Assembly: GCF_001551835.1 (NCBI RefSeq)
Contig: NZ_LODL01000019.1
Span: 516,655-580,654 of the forward strand
Length of the DNA stretch: 64,000 nt
Origin: Dechloromonas denitrificans
Lineage (GTDB): Bacteria > Pseudomonadota > Gammaproteobacteria > Burkholderiales > Rhodocyclaceae
Direction: 5' to 3'
In this document: piece by piece, positions 9,801-18,738 of the stretch
Layout: each line of letters starts with the position of its first letter
How positions within the stretch are numbered: position 1 is the first letter of the stretch
Program-made: the position numbers and the translations under genes
The notes under the pieces: generated by a model
Seen by the model: only the letters and a program-made list of their open reading frames with translations
What the model was told of the DNA's origin: nothing
The model's database searches: none

Positions 9801-9964
9801 CCCGGCGCCTCGGTCGCAATCTGCACCTGAATATTGGTGACATCGGGGAAGGCATCGACCGACAGCTTCTGCGCCGCATTCAAGCCAAAGAAGAACAGGA
9901 TGGCGGCAATGACCGCGACGATCAGGCGCTGCTTGAGCGCCGCACGAACCAGTGACTCGATCAC
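6854..9964 (-). CDS. Heavy-metal efflux RND transporter (CzcA/CusA family)
   Basis: A 1036-residue inner-membrane pump of the HME-RND family, the usual length. The first transmembrane helix spans residues about 12-30, and two large periplasmic loops separate two sets of helices. The helix-4 motif reads GLMVDGSVVVVEN, of the CzcA divalent-cation style rather than the CusA copper style (MVDAAIVMIEN), so Zn, Co, Ni or Cd is more likely than Cu/Ag. That assignment is inference. Translation starts at GTG (9962-9964), overlapping the stop of the fusion-protein gene as GTGA. With the fusion protein and the TolC-like protein it should form a tripartite pump. Confidence 0.92.
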   Translation of the reverse strand: MIESLVRAALKQRLIVAVIAAILFFFGLNAAQKLSVDAFPDVTNIQVQIATEAPGRSPEEVERFATVPLEVAMTGLPGLEEMRSLNKPGLSLITLVFNDKTDVYFARQLVMERLLEVGSRLPQGITPVLGPVSTGLGEVYQYTLERSDDGDRALSQEELMQRRVAQDWVVRPLLRSIPGVAEINSQGGFAKQYQVLVNPDKLRHFGLSVTDVYLAVGRNNANAGGGVLPQYAEQYLIRGVGLVRDLEDLRAIVLKEKDGVPVYVRDVAEVQIGHEVRQGAVIKNGTTEAVGGVVMMIAGGNAKAVVSKIKARVDEINAKGMLPDGLKIVAYYDRSELVDAALWTVTKVLLEGVVLVVVVLFLFLGDVRSSLIVVATLVLTPLLTFTAMNKLGISANLMSLGGLAIAIGLMVDGSVVVVENAFLQLGRHANKGESPLRVILHAVVEVATPVIFGVGIIILVFLPLMTLQGMEGKMFAPLAYTIAIALGISLILSMTLTPVMSTYLLKPPAHDGDHDTKLIAAMKQRYLKMLHWALGNEKKTVAAAVGAFALTIAVLPLLGTAFIPEMKEGSVVPGINRVPNISLEESIKMEMEAMRLVMQVPGVKSAVSGVGRGESPADPQGPNESTPIVSLKPRAEWPDGWTQDDIQDAMREKLKGLPGVQIVMAQPISDRVDEMVTGVRSDIAVKVFGDDLDQLKRVAGQIGKVAQALQGAQDLRIERISGQQYLSVEIDRQAIARIGLNVSDVNDVLETAIGGKEASEIFEGERRFPAVVRLPERFRNNVEAISNVLITSPNGAQVRLTDVANIQVMDGPAQISRELGKRRIVVGVNVKDRDLGSFVAELQQKVAAQIKLPEGYYLEWGGQFQNMERALGHLMVIIPITIAAIFFLLFLLFNSLRFATLIITVLPFASIGGIIGLFVAGEYLSVPASVGFIALWGIAVLNGVVLVSYIRGLREEGRSVRDAVVEGATLRFRPVMMTATVAMLGLIPFLFSTGPGSEVQRPLAIVVIGGLITSTLLTLVVLPTIYRWFDEEEVEA

Positions 9965-11100
9965 GTGCCCTCCATTTCCTTGCGATTACGTTCGTTGTTC
10001 AGGTGGAAAGCGCCATCGACCACCAGCTTTTCATCACCCTTCAAACCCGACCGTACGACACGCTGGCCGCCCTGTTCCGGCCCCAGTTTGACCTTGACCA
10101 GGCGGAACACACCGTCGCCCTCGGCGACGAAGATGTGATCCTCGTCGCTCTCGCGGACGACGGCGCTGGCCGGCACGACCAGACGCTCGACCGGCTTCGC
10201 CTCGATCAGCATCGAAGCCAGCATGGCCGGCTTCAGCCGGCCTTCATGGTTTTCCAATTCAGTCCGAACGAGCACCGTGCGCGTATCGGGGTCGATCGTC
10301 TGGCCAACGTAGATCAGCTTGCCGATCAGCTTTTCATTGCCCAGCGCCGGCACCTCGATCGTCACCGACTGACCTTCCTTGACTTGGCTGACCTGCTGCT
10401 CAGGCACCTGGGCGACGGCCCACAGGCGGGACAGGTCGGCCACCACGAACAAGGTATCGGCCGGCTGAACGACCTGACCCTGGGCCAGTTTGCGCTCGAC
10501 CACCACACCGTTCAGGGTTGCCACCACCGGGGTCAGCGAATTGACCGCGCCCTGCTTGCCAAGGCGATCAATCGCCGCCGCACTGACGCCGAGCAACTGC
10601 AACTGATCGGCTGCGGCGCGGGTTTCGGCAACGGAAATCTGATATTCGCTTTCGCGACGCTGCAATTCTGCCGCGGCGATCACATCCGACTCGAACAAGG
10701 CCTTGGCGCGCTCGGCATTGCGCCGGTTCAGCTCAAGCTGGGCGCGCGCCTTCAGGTAGGCCAGTTGCTGGCTGGACAACTCGCTGCTGTTCAGACGCGC
10801 CAGCACATCGCCTTTTTTCACGGTCTGGCCGAGCCAGGCATCGATATCGGTGACCCGGCCGGTAATCGTCGCACCAATCCTGGCCAGACGATGCTCGTCG
10901 AAATCGATCCGACCTGCCACCCGCAACGTCTCCGCCACCGGCTCACTGCGCACCTGAGCCAGCTTGAGTTGGGCCAGCAGCTCCGGAGCCGGGGCCACCA
11001 TCGCCGGATCGGTGGACGGCTTGGCAACCGCCGCATCGTCATCCTTGTTACAGCCGGCCAGCACTGCTGCGGTCAACAGTATAAAAAGTGCTTTTTTCAT
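9961..11100 (-). CDS. RND efflux periplasmic adaptor (CzcB/CusB-like lipoprotein)
   Basis: A 379-residue membrane-fusion protein. A lipoprotein signal ends in the lipobox LAGC (Cys16), so it should be lipid-anchored. Downstream come the barrel-sandwich/lipoyl halves, a helical hairpin rich in Ala, Arg and Glu (about 120-190) and beta-barrel segments (TLFVVADLSRLWAVAQVPE). No His-rich metal-binding N-terminal extension is seen, unlike some CzcB proteins. It bridges the RND pump and the outer-membrane channel. It overlaps the upstream tolC-like gene (ATGA) and the downstream RND gene (GTGA) by 4 bases each. Confidence 0.92.
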   Translation of the reverse strand: MKKALFILLTAAVLAGCNKDDDAAVAKPSTDPAMVAPAPELLAQLKLAQVRSEPVAETLRVAGRIDFDEHRLARIGATITGRVTDIDAWLGQTVKKGDVLARLNSSELSSQQLAYLKARAQLELNRRNAERAKALFESDVIAAAELQRRESEYQISVAETRAAADQLQLLGVSAAAIDRLGKQGAVNSLTPVVATLNGVVVERKLAQGQVVQPADTLFVVADLSRLWAVAQVPEQQVSQVKEGQSVTIEVPALGNEKLIGKLIYVGQTIDPDTRTVLVRTELENHEGRLKPAMLASMLIEAKPVERLVVPASAVVRESDEDHIFVAEGDGVFRLVKVKLGPEQGGQRVVRSGLKGDEKLVVDGAFHLNNERNRKEMEGT

Positions 11101-12335
11101 TCTTTGCGTCCTCCGGGCACGGCCCGTAGTCTTTCGATTTCCACCCAGGCTGTCGCCAGTTCATAGCGTGCAGCAATCAACTCGGCCCGTGCAGCGCGGT
11201 AAACCCGTTGCGCGTCGAGCACCTCGATAAATCCCCGCTCACCGAAACGATAGGCGGCTTCAGCCACCTTCAGCGCCGCTTCGGCCTGGCGGACAATGCC
11301 CGATTCGAGCGCGGTGACCTGGTTCTGGGCGATTTCATATTGCTGGTAGGCGACTTCCAGCGCCTGGGCCAGCGAGAACTGCTGCGCTTCCAGTTCATTG
11401 CGAGCTCGCGACAGCTGGGCCGAAGCCTCGCCAATCGGGCCACTGCGCCGGTCCCACAAGGGGATCGTCATGACGACGCCGACCTTCGAGGTACGCAGGT
11501 CGGGGTCTTCATCGACGCTGGCCTTGAGCGCCAGATTCGGCCAGCGCTGGACGCGTTCGAGATCGAGCTGCCGTTCGGCGCGCACCATTTCGGCCCGGGC
11601 GCGCGCCAAATCCGGACTGGATTCGGCCAGCTCCTTGCGCACGACATCGAGCGGCGTCAGCGCCGGCACATCACGCAAGCGGCTGGTCAGTGTAAATTCG
11701 GCCGGCAAGGCACCGCCAACGATCTGACGCAACAGCGAACGCGCTTGTTCGAGCCGGAAGCCCGCCGCCTGCGCATTTTTCTGGGCATTCAGGGTTTCCG
11801 TATCAGACTTGATTAACTCGAAACGCGGCGCTTCACCTGTTTCGACGCGCAACCCAATTCGTGACCGGACGCCTTCCATCAAGGCGACGTCTTCCCGGGC
11901 GTTCCGCAACTCGGCCTCGCGCCGCAACACTTCGAAATAGCGCACCCGCAAGCGCGCCAGCAAGTCGGCCTCGAAGGCCCGGTTGCCGGCCGTCGCCGCC
12001 TCCAGCCCGGCCTCGGCCACCCCGATCCGGGCCGAACGGCGCCACGGCATATCGAGCGGCTGAGTCAGGCTGGTGCTGCGCGCGTCGCCAGGATTGCCGC
12101 CCGGACTGCGTGCCCGCGTCGTACCCGCCAGATATTCCAGCTCGGGATTGGGGAAGGCCCCGGCGCTGGTCACGCCATAACGGGCCGCTTCAACCTGGTT
12201 CCGCGCCGCCTGGACGGCCTTGCTCGAACCGAGCGCCAGGCTTTCCAGCGCCGGCAGATCGTAGGACACCTGGGCAAAAGCCAAGCTGCTGGCCCAGCCC
12301 AGAGCCAGGGCGAAAATTTTTGTGCATTGCATCAT
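11097..12335 (-). CDS. TolC-family outer-membrane channel (CzcC/CusC-like)
   Basis: A 412-residue outer-membrane efflux protein with a signal peptide (about 1-21, ending AFA). It shows two internally similar long-helix halves typical of TolC, with coiled-coil stretches rich in Ala, Glu, Arg and Gln. No lipobox cysteine is present, so it is probably not acylated, unlike CusC. It is the first gene of the four-gene efflux operon, so channel, adaptor, pump and PII-like protein are made in that order. About 55 bp separate it from the end of htpX. Confidence 0.9.
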   Translation of the reverse strand: MMQCTKIFALALGWASSLAFAQVSYDLPALESLALGSSKAVQAARNQVEAARYGVTSAGAFPNPELEYLAGTTRARSPGGNPGDARSTSLTQPLDMPWRRSARIGVAEAGLEAATAGNRAFEADLLARLRVRYFEVLRREAELRNAREDVALMEGVRSRIGLRVETGEAPRFELIKSDTETLNAQKNAQAAGFRLEQARSLLRQIVGGALPAEFTLTSRLRDVPALTPLDVVRKELAESSPDLARARAEMVRAERQLDLERVQRWPNLALKASVDEDPDLRTSKVGVVMTIPLWDRRSGPIGEASAQLSRARNELEAQQFSLAQALEVAYQQYEIAQNQVTALESGIVRQAEAALKVAEAAYRFGERGFIEVLDAQRVYRAARAELIAARYELATAWVEIERLRAVPGGRKE

Positions 12336-12389
12336 GGCGCGAAATTTAGCAAAGCTGACGCGGTTTGTCAGCTTATTGTCAGGTTTCTG

Positions 12390-13265
12390 TCAGCGAACTG
12401 ACAGGGCTGCGATACGTTCCTCGAGCGGCGGATGCGTCGAGAACAGCGCCATCCAGCCCTGACCACCGGCAATACCGGAGGCTGCCATGTTCTGCGGCAG
12501 GGGTTCGGTATGCAGGTTGCCCAGACGCCGCAAGGCATTCTGCATCGGCGTCACGCTGCCCATCAACTGGGCGGCACCGGCATCGGCCCGGAACTCGCGC
12601 TGGCGCGAGAAGTAGGCGACGATCATGCTGGCCAGGATGCCGAACACCACTTCGCAGATCATGCTGGTCACCATGTAGCCGATGCCGGGGCCGCTGCTCT
12701 CTTCGTCATTGCGGCGCAGGAAGGAATCGACGACGTAGCCGACGACGCGCGACAGGAAGACGACGAAGGTATTGACCACGCCCTGAATCAGGGTCAGCGT
12801 CACCATATCGCCGTTGGCGATGTGGGCGACTTCATGCGCCAGCACGGCTTCCGCCTCCTCGCGGGTCATGCTCTGCAGCAGGCCGGTCGATACGGCGACC
12901 AGCGAACTGTTCTTGCTGGCACCGGTGGCAAAGGCATTCGGCTCACCATCGTAGATCGCCACTTCGGGCATCGGCAGATTGGCCCGCTTGGCCAGACGAG
13001 CCACGGTATCGACCAGCCAAACCTCGGTCGACGAACTCGGCGACTCGATGACCCGAGCGCCGGTACTCCACTTGGCCATCATCTTCGACATGAGCAGGGA
13101 AATGAAGGCACCACCAAAGCCGATCACACCGGCAAAGGCGAGCAGCATGCCAAGATTGAGACCGTTGGCGGTCAAAAACCGGTTGACGCCAAGCAGACTG
13201 GTAACCAGGCTGAGGACCAGCATCACTGCCAGGTTGGTAGCGAGGAAAAGCAGGACGCGCTTCAT
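12390..13265 (-). CDS. htpX: Membrane zinc metalloprotease HtpX
   Basis: A 291-residue M48-family protease with two N-terminal transmembrane helices (about 4-26 and 33-56), the zinc motif [10 protein letters not shown] and two further hydrophobic segments after it. HtpX degrades misfolded inner-membrane proteins alongside FtsH. The start [15 protein letters not shown] is the conserved family N-terminus; the frame is open 19 codons further but without similarity. It is divergent from the nhaR-like regulator. Confidence 0.95.
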   Translation of the reverse strand: MKRVLLFLATNLAVMLVLSLVTSLLGVNRFLTANGLNLGMLLAFAGVIGFGGAFISLLMSKMMAKWSTGARVIESPSSSTEVWLVDTVARLAKRANLPMPEVAIYDGEPNAFATGASKNSSLVAVSTGLLQSMTREEAEAVLAHEVAHIANGDMVTLTLIQGVVNTFVVFLSRVVGYVVDSFLRRNDEESSGPGIGYMVTSMICEVVFGILASMIVAYFSRQREFRADAGAAQLMGSVTPMQNALRRLGNLHTEPLPQNMAASGIAGGQGWMALFSTHPPLEERIAALSVR

Positions 13266-13320
13266 GTTGAACTCCGGTGAAAGGAAAGACGGCGCTATTC
13301 TATTGCATTGCACAAAACAC

Positions 13321-13357
13321 AAAAACCGGAGCAGAATTGATAGACACTTCGGTTTTT
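13321..13357. other. Inverted repeat with flanking A and T runs in the htpX/nhaR gap
   Basis: Arms AAAAACCGGAG (13321-13331) and CTTCGGTTTTT (13347-13357) can form an 11-bp stem with one G-U pair around a 15-nt loop, with T residues at the 3' end on either strand. It lies 18 bp before the nhaR start. It could be a leader terminator (attenuator) or an operator; the sequence alone does not say which. Confidence 0.35.
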
Positions 13358-13375
13358 TCTGCAGAACACAAATCC

Positions 13376-14278
13376 ATGCTCAATTACAAACACCTCCATT
13401 ACTTCTGGGTCGTTGCCCAGGAAGGCAGTATCACGCGGGCCGCCGAACGCCTGGGCGTCGCTGTCCAGACGATCAGCGGCCAGCTGTCGCTGCTCGAGCG
13501 GCAAATCGGCAAGGCACTGTTCAACAGCCAGGGACGCGGCCTGGTTCTCAGCGAAGCCGGCCGCCTGGCGCTCGGTTACGCCGACCAGATTTTCCAGCTC
13601 GGCGACGCGCTGGTCGAGGCCGTACAACAGAGCGACAACGAAACCACGCTGCGCCTGCGGGCGGGCATTTCCGACGGCATCCCCAAGCTGCTCGCCTACC
13701 GCCTGCTCTCCAAGGTCACCGCAATGCCGGCCGACGTCCGGCTGATCTGTGATGAGGGCGAGTTCGAAACCCTGCTCGCCGACCTCGCGCTGCATCGCCT
13801 CGACGTCGTGCTGACCGACCGCCCGGCGCCGGTCGGCGGCAACCTGAAACTGTTCAGCACCCGGCTCGGCGATTTCGCCACCGCGCTCTATGGCACCCCT
13901 GAACTGCTCGAACGGCATGGCGCCGACTTCCCGAACAATCTGGAAGGCGCCCCGCTACTGCTGCCCACCCGCCATAACGCACTGCGTGGCCGGATCGACC
14001 GCTGGCTGGAAAGCACCCAGACTCGTCCGAAAATCGTCGGCGAATTCGAGGACAGTGCGCTGCTCACCACCTTTGGCCGCGGCGGCCTCGGCCTCTTCCC
14101 GGCGCCGCTCGCCCTCGCCGACCAGGTTGCCATCCAGCTCAATGCCCAACCGCTGGGCGGCATGGCCGGGGTCAGCGAGCAAATCTACGCCATCTCCAAC
14201 GAGCGGCGCATTCGCCATCCGGCGATCGAAGTGCTCTGCGCCGCCTCGCCGGAGCTGGCCGGATCGGCAGGGGTATAA
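13376..14278 (+). CDS. nhaR: LysR-family regulator, NhaR-like
   Basis: A 300-residue LysR-type regulator. The N-terminal winged helix reads [20 protein letters not shown] followed by [20 protein letters not shown], which is the NhaR subgroup signature ([20 protein letters not shown]). The C-terminal periplasmic-binding-like effector domain is complete. In E. coli NhaR activates the Na+/H+ antiporter nhaA in response to sodium and also affects biofilm genes. No nhaA is present here, and the divergent neighbour is htpX, so the local target may be htpX or itself (inference). The start is set by the family N-terminus. Confidence 0.88.
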   Translation: MLNYKHLHYFWVVAQEGSITRAAERLGVAVQTISGQLSLLERQIGKALFNSQGRGLVLSEAGRLALGYADQIFQLGDALVEAVQQSDNETTLRLRAGISDGIPKLLAYRLLSKVTAMPADVRLICDEGEFETLLADLALHRLDVVLTDRPAPVGGNLKLFSTRLGDFATALYGTPELLERHGADFPNNLEGAPLLLPTRHNALRGRIDRWLESTQTRPKIVGEFEDSALLTTFGRGGLGLFPAPLALADQVAIQLNAQPLGGMAGVSEQIYAISNERRIRHPAIEVLCAASPELAGSAGV

Positions 14279-14314
14279 TTTCTGCCCCCCAACATAAAAT
14301 AAAGCAAAATTCCC

Positions 14315-15454
14315 ATGCCCCTGCTCCGTCAGATACTCCTGCTCGTCCTGTCCCTGCTTTTTGCGGGTCAGGCGCTTGCCCAGCAACAACCGGTGCCGCC
14401 GACACTGGCTGCCAAGTCGTGGCTGCTGCTCGAAATGGGCTCCGGCCAGCTGTTGACCGCCGAGAAGCCGGACGAGCGCCTCGAACCGGCCTCGCTGACC
14501 AAGCTGATGACCGCCTATCTGACCTTCAACGCGATCCGCCAGAAGACGATCGCCATCAACCAGCCGCTACCGGTTTCGCAGAAAGCCTGGAAAACCGGCG
14601 GCTCGAAGATGTTCATCAAGGTCGATACGCAAGTTCCGGTCGAAGAGCTGATCAAGGGCATGATCGTCCAGTCCGGTAATGATGCCTGCGTCACGCTGGC
14701 CGAAGGCATCGCCGGCAGCGAGGAGAATTTCGCCCAGATGATGAACCGCGAGGCGCAGCGCCTGGGCATGAAGAACAGTCATTTCATGAACTCGACCGGC
14801 CTGCCCGACCCGCAGCACTACACCACGGCCCGCGACCTGTCGATTCTGGCCAGCGCGCTGATCCGCGATTTCCCCGAGGAATACAAGAAGTATTACTCGA
14901 TGAAGGAATTCCGCTATAACAACATCACCCAGCCCAACCGCAACCGCCTGCTCTTCATCGACCCGACGGTCGATGGCGTCAAGACCGGCCATACCGATGC
15001 CGCCGGCTACTGCCTGATTTCCTCGGCCCTGCGCGACAAGCGCCGCCTGCTCTCGGTCGTCCTCGGTACCGCTTCCGACAGCGCCCGCGCCAGCGAATCG
15101 CAGAAGCTGCTCAACTGGGGCTTCATCTCCTACGACGCCGTGACGCTCTACACCAAGGAACAGCCGGTATCCGCACTGCGCGTCTGGAAGGGCAAGGAAA
15201 GCACGGTCAAGGCCGGCTTCGTCGCCGACCTCAGCATCGCCGTACCGAAGGGATATGCCGACAAGGTCAAGGCCGATTTCGTCGCCGATCCGAAACTGAT
15301 CGCGCCGATCGAGGCCGGCCAGAAGGTTGGCCTGCTGAAGGTGACCGTCGAGGGCAAGCCGTACAACGAATACCCGGTCGTCGCCCTTGAAAATGTGGCG
15401 CTCGGCAACATCTTCACCCGTATCATCGACACCATCCGACTCTGGTTCAACTAA
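14315..15454 (+). CDS. dacC: D-alanyl-D-alanine carboxypeptidase (PBP5/6 type)
   Basis: A 379-residue precursor with a signal peptide (about 1-22, ending ALA). The three active-site motifs of a serine DD-peptidase are present: SLTK (S60, K63), SGN (120-122) and KTG (223-225). The C-terminal beta domain ends in an amphipathic segment (NIFTRIIDTIRLWFN) that anchors these enzymes to the inner membrane. It trims the terminal D-Ala from peptidoglycan pentapeptides. It is followed 4 bp later by the D-amino-acid aminotransferase gene, a pairing that links D-Ala release with D-amino-acid turnover. Confidence 0.93.
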   Translation: MPLLRQILLLVLSLLFAGQALAQQQPVPPTLAAKSWLLLEMGSGQLLTAEKPDERLEPASLTKLMTAYLTFNAIRQKTIAINQPLPVSQKAWKTGGSKMFIKVDTQVPVEELIKGMIVQSGNDACVTLAEGIAGSEENFAQMMNREAQRLGMKNSHFMNSTGLPDPQHYTTARDLSILASALIRDFPEEYKKYYSMKEFRYNNITQPNRNRLLFIDPTVDGVKTGHTDAAGYCLISSALRDKRRLLSVVLGTASDSARASESQKLLNWGFISYDAVTLYTKEQPVSALRVWKGKESTVKAGFVADLSIAVPKGYADKVKADFVADPKLIAPIEAGQKVGLLKVTVEGKPYNEYPVVALENVALGNIFTRIIDTIRLWFN

Positions 15455-15458
15455 AGCC

Positions 15459-16346
15459 ATGACGCCCTACGTCGCCGATCCCGTCTATCTGAATGGCCGC
15501 TTTCTGCCGCTGGCGGCAGCGGGCATTTCGCCGCTCGACCGCGGTTTTCTGTACGGCGACGGCGTCTATGAGCTGATTCCGGTCTACTCCCGCCGCCCCT
15601 TCCGCCTCGACGAACACCTGACGCGGCTACAGGCGACGCTGGCCGGCATCAAGCTGACCAACCCGCTCGATCTCGCTGGCTGGAAGGCGGTCGTCGAGCA
15701 GTTGATCGTCACGGCACCGTGGGACGACCAATCGATCTATCTGCAGGTCACGCGCGGCGCCGACAACAAGCGCGACCATCCCTTCCCACCGCCGACGGTG
15801 CCGCCGACCGTCTTCGCCTTTGCTTCGCCGCTAGTCACCACGCCAGCCGAAGTCCGCGCCACCGGCGTCGCGGCCATCACCGTCACCGACCAGCGCTGGG
15901 CCCGTTGCGACCTCAAGGTGATTTCCTTGCTGGCCAACATCCTGGCCCGCCAGCAGGCGGTCGAGGCGAATTGTGCCGAAGCGCTGCTGATCCGCGACGG
16001 CTACCTGAAGGAAGGCGCAGCCTCGAACATCTTCGTCGTCAAGGGCGGCGTTTTGCTCGCCCCGCCGAAGACGCAACTGATGCTGCCCGGCATCACCTAC
16101 GACGTGGTCATCGAACTGGCCAAGTCCGGCGGTCAACCGCTGGAAATCCGTGAAATCAGCGAAAATGAACTTCGCGGCGCCGACGAGGTCTGGATGACCT
16201 CATCGACCAAGGAAATTCTCGCCATCACGACCCTCGATGGCCAGCCGGTCGGAAACGGACCCAATGCGGGCCGGCCAGGTCCGCTCGGCGAACAGATGTG
16301 GCAGTGGTATCAGGATTTCAAGAACACGGTAATGCGCAAAGGCTGA
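15459..16346 (+). CDS. dat: D-amino-acid aminotransferase (fold-type IV PLP enzyme)
   Basis: A 295-residue class IV aminotransferase. The Schiff-base lysine is K153 in CDLKVISLLAN, and the DRGFLYGDGVYELIPVY segment near the N-terminus and EGAASNIFVVKGG are family signatures. It interconverts D-alanine and D-glutamate with their 2-oxo acids. The aminodeoxychorismate lyase and branched-chain aminotransferase families share the fold, but the dacC-dat-ybeD-lipB context supports Dat. The start at 15459 is 4 bp after dacC. Confidence 0.88.
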   Translation: MTPYVADPVYLNGRFLPLAAAGISPLDRGFLYGDGVYELIPVYSRRPFRLDEHLTRLQATLAGIKLTNPLDLAGWKAVVEQLIVTAPWDDQSIYLQVTRGADNKRDHPFPPPTVPPTVFAFASPLVTTPAEVRATGVAAITVTDQRWARCDLKVISLLANILARQQAVEANCAEALLIRDGYLKEGAASNIFVVKGGVLLAPPKTQLMLPGITYDVVIELAKSGGQPLEIREISENELRGADEVWMTSSTKEILAITTLDGQPVGNGPNAGRPGPLGEQMWQWYQDFKNTVMRKG

Positions 16347-16347
16347 C

Positions 16348-16617
16348 ATGGCTTCATACAAGGACACCCTCCTCGAATTTCCCTGCGACTTTCCCCTGAA
16401 GATCATGGGCAAGGCGCATGACGAGCTCGCCCAGGTGGTGCTGACCATCGTCACCCGGCACGCCCCCGATTTTGACGGCGCCTCGATGGAAATGCGGGCC
16501 AGCTCCGGCGGCAACTACCTGAGCCTGACCTGCACCGTGGTCGCCACCTCGAAGCCGCAGCTCGACGCGCTGTACACCGACCTGACCGCGCACCCGCTGG
16601 TCAAGGTCGTCCTCTAA
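16348..16617 (+). CDS. ybeD: YbeD/DUF493-family protein
   Basis: An 89-residue small alpha/beta protein with an ACT-like ferredoxin fold, conserved between dacA and lipB in many proteobacteria. Matching features are [16 protein letters not shown] at the N-terminus and [17 protein letters not shown] at the C-terminus. Its biochemical role is not established; its conserved position points to lipoate metabolism or regulation. It starts 1 bp after the dat stop and lies 14 bp before lipB, so it sits inside an operon. Confidence 0.9.
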   Translation: MASYKDTLLEFPCDFPLKIMGKAHDELAQVVLTIVTRHAPDFDGASMEMRASSGGNYLSLTCTVVATSKPQLDALYTDLTAHPLVKVVL

Positions 16618-16631
16618 GCCCGCCCCTGCTC

Positions 16632-17249
16632 GTGCCCCCGATCGTCAAACGGCTCGGCCGCGTCGACTACGCGCCGACCTTCCAGGCCATGCAGGATTTC
16701 ACGGCCGGCCGCACGGCCGAGACGCCGGATGAAGTCTGGATCGTCGAACACCCACCGGTGTACACGCTGGGTCAGGCCGGCAAGCCGGAACATATCCTGC
16801 AGGATATCGGCATCCCGCTGGTCCAGATCGACCGCGGCGGCCAGGTCACCTATCACGGCCCCGGCCAAGTGGTGATTTATCTGCTGCTCGACCTGCACCG
16901 CCGGAAAATCAAGGTCCGCGAACTGGTCACGGCTATCGAACAGGCCGTCATCGACCTGCTCGCCACCCACGGCGTCACCGCCGAGCGGCGCGACGGGGCG
17001 CCCGGCGTCTATGTCGATGAGGCCAAGGTCGCCGCCCTCGGCCTGCGCATCCGCCATGGCTGCAGCTACCACGGCGTCTCGCTGAACGTGGACATGGACC
17101 TTTCGCCCTTCGCCGCGATCAATCCCTGCGGCTATGCCGGCCTGAAAGTCATCCAGACCAAAGACCTCAACATTCCGCTCACCGCTCACGAGGCCGGTGA
17201 ACAACTCTCTCAACACTTGCTACAGCAACTGGACATACAACATGGCTGA
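16632..17249 (+). CDS. lipB: Lipoyl(octanoyl) transferase
   Basis: A 205-residue LipB. It moves octanoate from acyl carrier protein to lipoyl domains of 2-oxoacid dehydrogenases and the glycine cleavage H protein. The catalytic lysine is K132 (DEAKVAALG) and the catalytic cysteine C166 (AINPCGYAG); the [12 protein letters not shown] signature is present at 68-79. Translation starts at GTG. The 3' end overlaps lipA by 8 bases, so the two enzymes are translationally coupled. Confidence 0.95.
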   Translation: MPPIVKRLGRVDYAPTFQAMQDFTAGRTAETPDEVWIVEHPPVYTLGQAGKPEHILQDIGIPLVQIDRGGQVTYHGPGQVVIYLLLDLHRRKIKVRELVTAIEQAVIDLLATHGVTAERRDGAPGVYVDEAKVAALGLRIRHGCSYHGVSLNVDMDLSPFAAINPCGYAGLKVIQTKDLNIPLTAHEAGEQLSQHLLQQLDIQHG

Positions 17250-18186
17250 AAAAGGCGTCAAACAAAAAGGCGAACTGAAAACCGCGCGCATCCCCATCAA
17301 GATCGTGCCGGTCGACCAGCCGCTACGCAAGCCGGAATGGATCCGCGTCAAGGCCGGCAACAGCGCCGGCCGCTTTGGCGAAATCAAGTCGATGCTGCGC
17401 GAAAAGAAACTGCACACGGTCTGCGAAGAAGCGGCCTGCCCGAACATCGGCGAATGCTTCGGGCGCGGCACGGCGACCTTCATGATCCTCGGCGACATCT
17501 GCACCCGGCGCTGCCCGTTCTGCGACGTCGGCCACGGCCAGCCGCTGCCGCCCAACCCGAACGAGCCGCGCGAACTGGCCGACTCGGTATCGTCGCTGAA
17601 GCTGAATTATGTCGTCATCACCAGTGTCGACCGCGACGACCTGCGCGACGGCGGCGCCCAGCACTTCGTCGATGTCGTGCGCGCCGTGCGCGAAGCCTCG
17701 CCGAGCACCACCATCGAAACCCTGGTCCCGGACTTCCGCGGCCGGCTCGACGTCGCGCTCGACGTGCTCGCCCAGGGCCTGCCCGACGTCCTCAACCACA
17801 ACATGGAAACCGTGCCCCGTCTCTACAAGCAGGCGCGGCCGGGCGCCGACTACCAGCACTCGCTGGACCTGATGAAGCAGTTCAAGGCGCGTTATCCGGA
17901 CGTCAAGACCAAGTCCGGCCTGATGGTCGGCCTCGGCGAGACCGATGAGGAAATCCTCGGCGTCATGCGCGACCTGCGCGCCCACGATGTCGAAATGCTG
18001 ACCATCGGCCAGTACCTCGCCCCGTCCGGTCACCACCTGCCGGTCAGCCGCTACGTGCATCCCGACACCTTCAAGATGTACGAGGAAGAAGCCAAGAAAA
18101 TGGGCTTCAGCGGCGCGGCCTGTGCGCCGATGGTCCGATCCAGCTACTGGGCCGACCAGCAGGCGCATAGCGCCGGCGTGGCCTGA
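17242..18186 (+). CDS. lipA: Lipoyl synthase
   Basis: A 314-residue radical SAM enzyme that inserts two sulfurs into protein-bound octanoyl groups. Both iron-sulfur cluster motifs are complete: auxiliary cluster C61, C66 and C72 ([12 protein letters not shown]) and the SAM cluster C87, C91 and C94 (CTRRCPFC). The C-terminal RSSYWA motif, which ligates the auxiliary cluster, is also present. The start [10 protein letters not shown] at 17242 overlaps the end of lipB. It is the last gene of the dacC-dat-ybeD-lipB-lipA run; the following genes are convergent. Confidence 0.96.
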   Translation: MAEKGVKQKGELKTARIPIKIVPVDQPLRKPEWIRVKAGNSAGRFGEIKSMLREKKLHTVCEEAACPNIGECFGRGTATFMILGDICTRRCPFCDVGHGQPLPPNPNEPRELADSVSSLKLNYVVITSVDRDDLRDGGAQHFVDVVRAVREASPSTTIETLVPDFRGRLDVALDVLAQGLPDVLNHNMETVPRLYKQARPGADYQHSLDLMKQFKARYPDVKTKSGLMVGLGETDEEILGVMRDLRAHDVEMLTIGQYLAPSGHHLPVSRYVHPDTFKMYEEEAKKMGFSGAACAPMVRSSYWADQQAHSAGVA

Positions 18187-18208
18187 ACCCAATACGCCCC
18201 CTCGCTCC

Positions 18209-18736
18209 CTAACGGGGCGGCGGGGGCGGCGGAGAACCCGGCGGTGGCGGCGGAATACCGACATCCGCCGCCTTCACCGGCTTCGAATAAGAGACATTGC
18301 CCGGCACCGGCACGCGATGTCCTTTCGAATACATGCACTGAATATAGGCATTGTCGTACTGGCGCTGCGTCCCGTAAGCCGAGCTACGCGCCGTATCGGT
18401 CCCGACCGCACTGCCCATCAGCAAACCAGCCCCGGCCCCGACAGCTGCGCCCTGGGCATTGCCACCGATTGCAGCACCGGCAGCGGCACCGACTGCCGTC
18501 CCGACCGCTGCGCTGGTCACCGCCGACTGCCGTGCCGCCTGGTCGGCAGTCTTGCCACCATTCAGAACGAACGCATACTCGCGGCAATAGGCATCATCAG
18601 CCCGGAAACTCTCAAGGCTCTGCCCGGTTCCCGGCAAGACCATCACGCTCGGCACGGTCGGCAAAACGGTACAGGCCCCAAGCAGCAATGCGCCTGCGAT
18701 CAGGCCAACCGGACGTAGAAATTTATTGTCACGCAT
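18209..18736 (-). CDS. Glycine-zipper outer-membrane lipoprotein
   Basis: A 175-residue precursor starting MRDNKFLRPVGLIAGALLLG with a lipobox ending at Cys21 (LLGAC). Residues about 75-115 form a glycine zipper of alternating Gly and Ala (AAVGTAVGAAAGAAIGG and a second copy), a pattern of membrane-inserting or oligomerising segments. The C-terminus is a proline run (GIPPPPPGSPPPPPPR). Cysteines in DDAYCREY and IQCMYSKGH may pair. The function is unknown. It lies 2 bp after the next secreted-protein gene, so the two are probably co-expressed. Confidence 0.82.
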   Translation of the reverse strand: MRDNKFLRPVGLIAGALLLGACTVLPTVPSVMVLPGTGQSLESFRADDAYCREYAFVLNGGKTADQAARQSAVTSAAVGTAVGAAAGAAIGGNAQGAAVGAGAGLLMGSAVGTDTARSSAYGTQRQYDNAYIQCMYSKGHRVPVPGNVSYSKPVKAADVGIPPPPPGSPPPPPPR

Positions 18737-18738
18737 GA

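Noticed and set aside
12390-13322. A longer htpX starting at 13322
   Set aside because: The extra 19 residues are not part of the HtpX family and lie in the divergent promoter region; MKRVLLF at 13265 is the family start.
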